NCBI GenBank assembly: GCA_964475765.1
Contig: CAYYZH010000058.1
Location: 1-21,325 of the forward strand
Source: Thermohalobaculum sp964475765
Lineage (GTDB): Bacteria; Pseudomonadota; Alphaproteobacteria; Rhodobacterales; Rhodobacteraceae
Reading direction: 5' to 3'
Length of the DNA stretch: 21,325 nucleotides
Shown: positions 16,104 through 21,325 of the stretch, one piece after another
Position numbering within the stretch: the first letter of the stretch is position 1
How the letters are laid out: each line of letters starts with the position of its first letter
Made by a program: the position numbers and the translations under genes
Notes under the pieces: generated by a model
Seen by the model: only the letters and a program-made list of their open reading frames with translations
Told to the model about the DNA's origin: nothing
The model's database searches: none

Positions 16104-17048
16104 TCAGACCGAGGGGAAATCGTCGCCGACCTGTCCGAACTGCGTGGAGGTCCCGACGATCAGCTCATCCGGATCGCGCACCTGTTTGGTGTCCTTGCCG
16201 GGATAGTCGAGCGAATTCAGGAAATGACGCATACAGCCAAGCCGCGCACGCTTCTTGTCATCCGACTTGATGATCGTCCAAGGCGCATCGGCGGTGTCGG
16301 TGTAGAAGAACATCGCTTCCTTGGCCTCGGTGTACTCACCCCATTTTCCAAGGGACGCGATGTCGATCGGGCTCAGTTTCCATTGCTTCAGGGGGTCGCC
16401 CTCTCGTGCCTTGAACCGGGAGCGTTGCTCGTCCTGGGTCACCGAGAACCAGTATTTGAAGAGCCTGATTCCCGAGCGCACCAGCATCCGCTCAAAGTCC
16501 GGCGTCTGGCGCATGAACTCGAGATATTCGGTGGGCGTACAGAAGCCCATCACCCGCTCAACGCCTGCACGATTGTACCAGGACCGATCGAAAAGCACGA
16601 TCTCACCTGACGTTGGCAGGTGTTGGACATAGCGCTGGTAGTACCACTGACCCTGTTCGGTGGGTGTTGGCTTTTCCAGCGCGACCACGCGCGCGCCGCG
16701 CGGGTTCAGATGCTCGGTGAAGCGTTTGATCGTCCCACCCTTGCCCGCTGCATCGCGCCCCTCAAACAGGATCACGACACGCTGGCCGGTATCCTTGACC
16801 CATTTCTGGACCTTCAGAAGTTCGACCTGAAGCGCCTCCTTCTGTGCCTCATAGGGCTTGCGCTTCATCCGGTTCTTGTAGGGATAGTCCGCGGCCTCAA
16901 AGGCTGACGCCGCGTTCTCCTTTGACGCGGGTACGGGGTTGGCGTCCTTCTTCTTGCGCGCCTTTCGAGGAGCTGCCGAAGCCTTACTTGCCGACCGCTT
17001 GGCTGTCGTACGCTTGCTCGCAGAAGTCTTTCTGACCGTTGCATTCAT
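16104..17048 (-). CDS. ppk2: Polyphosphate kinase 2 with basic N-terminal tail
   Basis: The 314-residue protein is a class I-type PPK2, which transfers phosphate between polyphosphate and nucleoside diphosphates. Core motifs are the Walker A GRDAAGKGG (97-105), the lid-region NPRGARVVALEKPTPTEQGQWYYQRY split around 115-140, and the Walker B LFDRSWYNRAGVE (152-164). WKLSPIDIASLGKWGEYTEAK follows in the C-terminal half. Residues 1-45 are Lys/Ala/Ser/Arg-rich, like a histone H1 tail, and are not part of the catalytic domain. ATG 17048 has GGAG about 9 nt upstream. It is divergent from ssb over 177 bp and precedes sauS. Whether it makes ATP or GTP from polyphosphate cannot be told. Confidence 0.92.
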   Translation of the reverse strand: MNATVRKTSASKRTTAKRSASKASAAPRKARKKKDANPVPASKENAASAFEAADYPYKNRMKRKPYEAQKEALQVELLKVQKWVKDTGQRVVILFEGRDAAGKGGTIKRFTEHLNPRGARVVALEKPTPTEQGQWYYQRYVQHLPTSGEIVLFDRSWYNRAGVERVMGFCTPTEYLEFMRQTPDFERMLVRSGIRLFKYWFSVTQDEQRSRFKAREGDPLKQWKLSPIDIASLGKWGEYTEAKEAMFFYTDTADAPWTIIKSDDKKRARLGCMRHFLNSLDYPGKDTKQVRDPDELIVGTSTQFGQVGDDFPSV

Positions 17049-17225
17049 GACTGTGGCTCCGCGTCCTTCTGGGCTGAGATGGCCGAACTCTAAACCGGGA
17101 AGGTCGATTCCCTCAAACCCATGTAGTTTCAGGTGTGCGTGCCAAGCGCGTTCAATAGCGGTGGCGTCCCGCCGCGCGCTCGGTTAGGGTCCGGCCAAAC
17201 ACCGTCCCAGTGAATGAGGTCCCCC

Positions 17226-17705
17226 ATGGCAGGCAGCTTGAACAAGGTGATGCTGATCGGAAATCTTGGTGCAGACCCGGAGGTCCGCAGCTTTCAGAAC
17301 GGCGGCCAGGTCTGCAATCTGCGCCTTGCGACCTCCGAGACGTGGAAGGACCGCAACACCGGCGAGCGGCGGGAAAAGACCGAGTGGCACTCAGTTGCCA
17401 TTTTCTCCGAAGGTCTGGTGCGGGTGGCGCAGCAATACCTGAAGAAGGGCTCGAAAATTTACATCGAGGGCAAGCTGCAAACCCGCAAGTGGCAGGATCA
17501 GTCCGGGGCCGATCGATATTCCACCGAGGTGGTGATCAACGGGTTCGACGGTACGCTGACCATGCTGGATGGCCGCGGTGACGGCGGCGGCGGATATGGT
17601 GGTGGCGGCGGTGACTTCGGTGGCTCTGGCGGCGGCGGTGGCCGCGATATGGGTGGCCCCCCGGCGGGCGGCGGTGGCGGTCTCGACGACGAGATCCCGT
17701 TCTGA
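17226..17705 (+). CDS. ssb: Single-stranded DNA-binding protein
   Basis: Ssb protects single-stranded DNA and recruits replication and repair proteins. The 159-residue product starts MAGSLNKVMLIGNLGADPEVR; ATG 17226 has GAGG 6 nt upstream, better than ATG 17214. The OB fold spans about residues 5-112 (TEWHSVAIFSEGLVRVAQQYL, KIYIEGKLQTRKW). Residues 117-152 are a Gly-rich linker, low-complexity GGC/GGT codons, and the C-terminus is the acidic tip DDEIPF, the partner-binding peptide. The 177-bp upstream gap has no LexA box (only one GTTC half), so SOS control of ssb is not supported. The DUF3144-like gene follows after 19 bp and may be cotranscribed. Confidence 0.97.
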   Translation: MAGSLNKVMLIGNLGADPEVRSFQNGGQVCNLRLATSETWKDRNTGERREKTEWHSVAIFSEGLVRVAQQYLKKGSKIYIEGKLQTRKWQDQSGADRYSTEVVINGFDGTLTMLDGRGDGGGGYGGGGGDFGGSGGGGGRDMGGPPAGGGGGLDDEIPF

Positions 17706-17724
17706 TCCGGGAACACCCTCCGCG

Positions 17725-18342
17725 ATGAGCATGTCGGACGAAGGGCCGGAGGTCTCCGAGGAAGAGATGGCCGCCTTCCACAAGGTGGCCGACGTCTTCC
17801 TGAACACCGCCAATGCGGCGATGGGCGAAGAGCCGCCGGACCGGATCGGCGCGGCGTTCATCTATGCCACCAGCCGGTTCAGCGCCTTTGCCATGCAGGC
17901 GCAACTGGATGAGGGCGAAACCGTCGATGCCGAGACGCGCGAGTTTCTCGCAGCTCGCTTTGACCATGAATTGCGCGAACATGCGCTTCAGCATCTGCGC
18001 AGCGCCGGGGCCTCGGCACCTGGCGTGCCCGGGGTTCCCGATGCAGCCATCGATGTCCTTGTTTCGCTGAACGATATGGCGGAGGAGCCGCGGCGCCTCT
18101 TCTTGCGCCTCGCTGATCGGTTCATCCACCCGGCCAACGATCTGATTGGCGAAGAGGGGATCGCCCGCACCGCTTCCGCGATGATGCACGCCTGTACGCG
18201 CTTCAACGCCTATGTCATGCAGGCCCGAGGGCTGGCGCCCGGGGTGCTGGACGATGCCATCGCGGGCGATTTTCAAAGTACGTTTCGGACTTTGCTCGAG
18301 TTCCATCTCGGCGCGTCCGTGATCGCCGACCGGCCGGGATGA
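17725..18342 (+). CDS. DUF3144-like protein with internal duplication
   Basis: The 205-residue protein starts at ATG 17725 (or ATG 17731). It consists of two similar units: residues about 18-92 (FHKVADVFLNTAN, AAFIYATSRFSAFAMQAQ, FDHELREHALQHLRS) and about 126-196 (FLRLADRFIHPAND, SAMMHACTRFNAYVMQARG, FQSTFRTLLEFHLGA). Each resembles the small DUF3144 family, normally a single copy, as I remember it. There is no signal peptide or membrane segment. The stop overlaps the TauE-like start by ATGA, so the two are coupled. Function is unknown; a cytoplasmic partner of the exporter is possible but only by position. The ORF can be extended upstream to 17569 within ssb, which is a shadow of the Gly-rich region. 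Confidence 0.75.
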   Translation: MSMSDEGPEVSEEEMAAFHKVADVFLNTANAAMGEEPPDRIGAAFIYATSRFSAFAMQAQLDEGETVDAETREFLAARFDHELREHALQHLRSAGASAPGVPGVPDAAIDVLVSLNDMAEEPRRLFLRLADRFIHPANDLIGEEGIARTASAMMHACTRFNAYVMQARGLAPGVLDDAIAGDFQSTFRTLLEFHLGASVIADRPG

Positions 18343-19091
18343 ACGGGCTTTCGCCCGAGATTATCGCCCTGATCGCCGGGGTCTTTCTGCTGGCGGGCAT
18401 CATCAAAGGCACAGTCGGGATAGGGCTGCCCACGGCGTCAGTCGGTATGATGACCCTGATCGTCGAGCCGCGCGTGGCGCTGGGTCTCGTGATCTTCCCC
18501 TCGTTTCTTTCGAACGGCTGGCAGATCTGGCGCGCGGGCGGGATGGGGGCGACGATCCGGCGGTTCTGGATCTATATTGCCTGCCTGATGGGCATGATCG
18601 CAGTCGTCAGCCTGACCCTGACCGGCAGCGTTTCCACCGACACTTTGCTGTTGGTTCTGGGGCTGGTGATCATTCTCTTTTCCGTCTCGAGCCTGACCTG
18701 GTCGCCACCCTTTCTGCCTGCGCGCTATGATCGTGTGGGGCAGGTGGTGTCCGGCGTCGCCTCTGGGCTTCTTGGCGGGCTGACCGCGATCTGGGCGCCG
18801 CCTATGGTCACCTACCTGATGGCGCGCCGGGTCGAGAAGGACGAGTTCATGCGCGCCACCGGCGTGATGATCTTCATGGGCACGCTGCCGCTGATCTACG
18901 GGTTCTGGCAGATCGGTATCCTCACCGGCCCCTCCGCCGGGCTGTCTCTGGCCCTGACCGTGCCCGCCATCGCGGGCTTCATGGTGGGCGAGGTGATCCG
19001 CCGCCATCTCGATGCCGAGCGGTTCCGCATCGCGGTCCTGATCGTATTTCTGGTGATGGGACTGAACCTGCTCCGCCGGGCGCTGTTCTAA
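18339..19091 (+). CDS. TSUP (TauE/SafE) family anion exporter
   Basis: This 250-residue membrane protein has about seven to eight hydrophobic segments and the two-fold TSUP layout: the N-terminal GIIKGTVGIGLPTASVGMM and the matching GVASGLLGGLTAIWAPPMV in the second half. TSUP members move sulfite, sulfoacetate and other small anions out of the cell. It overlaps the DUF3144-like gene by 4 nt. Because suyAB releases sulfite, export of sulfite is a reasonable guess, but the gene is about 14 kb from suyAB on the opposite strand, so the link is weak. Its stop overlaps the stop of the convergent ACT gene. Confidence 0.9.
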   Translation: MNGLSPEIIALIAGVFLLAGIIKGTVGIGLPTASVGMMTLIVEPRVALGLVIFPSFLSNGWQIWRAGGMGATIRRFWIYIACLMGMIAVVSLTLTGSVSTDTLLLVLGLVIILFSVSSLTWSPPFLPARYDRVGQVVSGVASGLLGGLTAIWAPPMVTYLMARRVEKDEFMRATGVMIFMGTLPLIYGFWQIGILTGPSAGLSLALTVPAIAGFMVGEVIRRHLDAERFRIAVLIVFLVMGLNLLRRALF

Positions 19092-19489
19092 GCGGCTTTA
19101 CTCGACAGGCGTTTGAGCACTGTCATCGCCTCCTCCGCCCGATCCTCCGGCACAAAGAGATGGTCGTGAAGAAAGGCCGAGACAGGGTTGACCGAAAGGC
19201 CAGCCTCCGCCAGTGCAGCCGTGATACGTGCAAGAAATCCAATGGCTTCGAGCGAGGAGTGGATCTGAAGCGTAATCTTGCGGCAGGGGTATGTGCTTTC
19301 CAGCCCGGCGGCTTCGGCTTCGACCTTTGGGACAATCACCGTCGTCCCCTCCGCCTCCTGAAACACCATTTGCGGGGTCAGCGCAGCGGGTACGGCCCGG
19401 TCCTTGAACGTTGCGAAAACATAGGTTTCCGGCCCCAGAACCGGCGTCATCGAAGCCAGAAGCATGTCCAGATCAGTCTCGCCTGACAT
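19088..19489 (-). CDS. ACT-domain protein
   Basis: The 133-residue protein starts at ATG 19489, with GGAG 6 nt upstream; the longer frame to 19588 has no such site. Residues about 1-60 (MSGETDLDMLLASMTPVLGPETYVFATF) form an N-terminal ACT-like half, and residues about 72-130 (LQIHSSLEAIGFLARITAALAEAGLSVNPVSAFLHDH in part) form a classical ACT fold, as in COG3602. Such proteins probably sense an amino acid, but the ligand is not known. It is convergent with the TauE-like gene: TAG 19088-19090 and TAA 19089-19091 overlap. It is divergent from gyrA, with 154 bp between the starts. Confidence 0.83.
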   Translation of the reverse strand: MSGETDLDMLLASMTPVLGPETYVFATFKDRAVPAALTPQMVFQEAEGTTVIVPKVEAEAAGLESTYPCRKITLQIHSSLEAIGFLARITAALAEAGLSVNPVSAFLHDHLFVPEDRAEEAMTVLKRLSSKAA

Positions 19490-19567
19490 ATCCCACTCCG
19501 TTCCCATGAATCCCGCGGTTTCCTGTCGATTTTCGCCCGAATTGGGGGGCTGAGCCGCCCGGATTTG

Positions 19568-19596
19568 TTGCCCCGACCGGCGCACCATCGTATAAC
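19568..19596 (+). promoter_or_regulatory. Probable gyrA sigma-70 promoter
   Basis: TTGCCC (19568-19573) and TATAAC (19591-19596) are 17 bp apart, on the coding strand 47 bp before the proposed gyrA start. The spacing is ideal and the -10 is one base from consensus. The opposite strand reads into the ACT gene. Confidence 0.6.
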
Positions 19597-19643
19597 TGTC
19601 TCAATCGAAAGAACACGCCCGAAAAATGGGCTGGAGCAGTGAT

Positions 19644-21325
19644 TTGAGCGACGACGACATTCCCGGTGGGCCGGACGACGAAGACGGCATGAGCCCTCCT
19701 GAACGCCAGCCCCATGATGGCCCGACCATCACGGTCGAGGAGGAGATGAAACGCTCCTATCTCGACTATGCGATGTCGGTCATCGTTTCCCGCGCGATCC
19801 CCGATCTGCGCGACGGCCTGAAGCCTGTTCACCGGCGCATTCTCTATGGCATGCACGAAGGTGGTTACGATTTTAACAAGGCCTACAAGAAATCCGCCCG
19901 TCTCGTCGGGGACGTCATGGGTAAATACCACCCGCACGGTGACGGCGCGATTTACGATGCGCTGGTGCGCATGGCACAGGACTTCTCGATGCGCCTGCCG
20001 CTGGCCGATGGGCAGGGGAACTTCGGGTCGATGGACGGCGATGCGCCCGCCGCGATGCGGTATACCGAGGTGCGCATGGCCAAGGCGGCGACCATGCTGC
20101 TCGAGGATATCGAGCGAGAGACCGTCACGTTCCAGCCAAACTACTCGAATGAATTCCAGGAACCGACTGTTCTTCCAGCAAGATTTCCGAATTTGCTGGT
20201 CAATGGTTCTCAGGGCATCGCGGTTGGGATGGCGACGAACATCCCGCCGCACAATCTTGGTGAGGTGATCGACGCGACGCTCGCGCTGATCGAAAACCCG
20301 GAGCTGACAATTGCCGAATTGATGGAGTTTGTCCCCGCGCCAGACTTCCCGACGGGTGGCACAATCCTTGGTCGTTCAGGGGCTTACAAGGCTTATCATA
20401 CAGGCCGTGGCAGCGTGATCATCCGCGCCAAGACCCATATCGAGGAGATCCGCAAGGACCGCTTTGCGATCATCGTCGACGAGATCCCTTATCAGGTGAA
20501 CAAGGCCACGCTGGTCGAACGCATCGCCGAGGTTTCTCAGGAGAAAAAGGTCGAGGGCATTGCCCACATTCAGGATGAGAGCGACCGGCACGGCGTGCGC
20601 GTGGTGATCGAGCTGAAACGCGATGCAACGCCCGACGTGGTGCTGAACCAGCTCTACCGATTCTCGTCTCTGCAAACATCCTTCGGCTGCAACATCCTTG
20701 CACTGAATGGTGGTCGGCCGGAACAGCTTGAACTTAAAGTGTTTCTACAGGCGTTCATCGCCTTCCGTGAAGAGGTTGTGGCCAAGCGTACGGCGTTCCT
20801 GCTGCGCAAGGCGCGGGAGCGTGCGCATCTTTTGTGCGGTCTCGCCGTCGCCGTCGAGAATGTCGATGAGGTCGTGCAGACGATCCGTTCGTCCGCGGAC
20901 CCCGCTGAGGCGCGCGAGCGTCTTAAGGGGCGGCGCTGGCCCGCCGAGGCGATTGCGGATTACATTCGTTTGATCGACGATCCCGGCCACACGATCAACG
21001 ATGACGGGACCTATAACCTTTCCGATTTGCAGGCCCGTGCGATCCTCGATCTCAGGCTCCAGCGCCTGACGGCGATGGGCATCAAGGAGATCGGCGAGGA
21101 GCTGAAAACTCTGGCTGACGAGATAAAGGACTATCTCGATATCCTGTCTTCCCGCCCGCGGATTATGGCGATCATTTCAGACGAGATGAAAGCTGTGCGC
21201 GAGGAATTTGCGACAGCGCGGAAGACCGAAATTGTCGAGTATGACGGGGACTTGGACGACGAAGATCTCATTGAGCGCGAGGACATGGTCGTCACGGTCA
21301 CCCATGGCGGTTATATCAAGCGCAC
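19644..21325 (+). CDS. gyrA: DNA gyrase subunit A, C-terminus off the window
   Basis: GyrA is the DNA-breaking subunit of gyrase. The start TTG at 19644 has GGAG 7 nt upstream and gives MSDDDIPGGPDDEDG, the usual alphaproteobacterial N-terminus; ATG 19626 is in frame but adds only six residues and lacks a ribosome site. The visible 560 codons cover the winged-helix and breakage-reunion core: SYLDYAMSVIVSRAIPDLRD, LVGDVMGKYHPHGDG, RYTEVRM with catalytic Tyr140, and the tower and coiled coil (ALNGG, LQARAILDLRLQRLTAMG). The frame ends in HGGYIKR at the first blade of the C-terminal domain. The site equivalent to E. coli Ser83 is Gly101 and that of Asp87 is Asp105. Confidence 0.97.
   Translation, partial: MSDDDIPGGPDDEDGMSPPERQPHDGPTITVEEEMKRSYLDYAMSVIVSRAIPDLRDGLKPVHRRILYGMHEGGYDFNKAYKKSARLVGDVMGKYHPHGDGAIYDALVRMAQDFSMRLPLADGQGNFGSMDGDAPAAMRYTEVRMAKAATMLLEDIERETVTFQPNYSNEFQEPTVLPARFPNLLVNGSQGIAVGMATNIPPHNLGEVIDATLALIENPELTIAELMEFVPAPDFPTGGTILGRSGAYKAYHTGRGSVIIRAKTHIEEIRKDRFAIIVDEIPYQVNKATLVERIAEVSQEKKVEGIAHIQDESDRHGVRVVIELKRDATPDVVLNQLYRFSSLQTSFGCNILALNGGRPEQLELKVFLQAFIAFREEVVAKRTAFLLRKARERAHLLCGLAVAVENVDEVVQTIRSSADPAEARERLKGRRWPAEAIADYIRLIDDPGHTINDDGTYNLSDLQARAILDLRLQRLTAMGIKEIGEELKTLADEIKDYLDILSSRPRIMAIISDEMKAVREEFATARKTEIVEYDGDLDDEDLIEREDMVVTVTHGGYIKR

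Noticed and set aside
17088..17115. A tRNA-like segment (GGGAA-GGTCGA-TTCCC) before ssb
   Set aside because: Only a 5-bp stem with a 6-nt loop is present; no anticodon arm or acceptor stem could be drawn around it.
17049..17225. A LexA box controlling ssb or ppk2
   Set aside because: Only one GTTC half-site is present and no second half lies seven bases away.
17569..17705. Gly-codon repeats at the end of ssb as a DNA repeat or a CRISPR-like array
   Set aside because: They encode the usual low-complexity Ssb linker and have no regular unit or spacers; no CRISPR array is seen anywhere in the window.

Overview
The window is GC-rich (roughly 60-65 % by eye) and looks like chromosome from a marine-type alphaproteobacterium of the Rhodobacteraceae (Roseobacter group). 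The reasons are two DUF2927 lipoproteins, an imuA-imuB-dnaE2 cassette behind a GTTC-N7-GTTC LexA box (the alphaproteobacterial SOS box), sulfonate genes of the suyAB and sauS type, and the style of the GyrA and Ssb proteins. Genes are tightly packed with many 4-nt ATGA overlaps. No gene-free stretch exceeds 300 bases; the longest are the imuA to 11931 gap (267 bp) and the gap at 982-1216 (235 bp).

Layout from the left, minus strand first: an SPFH-domain protein running off the left edge (1-981); two tandem DUF2927 lipoproteins (1217-2889); a hairpin terminator (2986-3018); then suyB and suyA, the subunits of a probable (2R)-sulfolactate sulfo-lyase, with an MmgE/PrpD-family enzyme directly upstream (4626-5999). 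suyB carries a 10-N assembly gap that creates an artificial frameshift. Next come dnaE2, imuB and imuA (6081-11663), an SOS-inducible translesion polymerase operon read from a promoter whose -10 box lies inside a perfect LexA site. A plus-strand gene of unknown function (11931-12497) lies between this operon and the next.

The second sulfonate block, also minus strand, holds a CoA-acylating sulfoacetaldehyde dehydrogenase (sauS) followed by a sucC/sucD-like pair with altered substrate-loop motifs. I read this as an ADP-forming sulfoacetate-CoA ligase plus dehydrogenase, interconverting sulfoacetate, sulfoacetyl-CoA and sulfoacetaldehyde. A ppk2 polyphosphate kinase gene lies upstream of sauS on the same strand. 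On the plus strand follow ssb, an internally duplicated DUF3144-like protein overlapping a TauE/SafE (TSUP) anion exporter gene, then a convergent ACT-domain gene, and finally gyrA, which runs off the right edge.

Taken together the window links sulfolactate cleavage to sulfite, sulfoacetate activation and a possible sulfite exporter within about 16 kb, interrupted by DNA-repair genes. No xsc (sulfoacetaldehyde acetyltransferase), uptake transporter or dedicated regulator is visible, so those steps must lie elsewhere. Functions are assigned from protein motifs read by eye; no database search was made.
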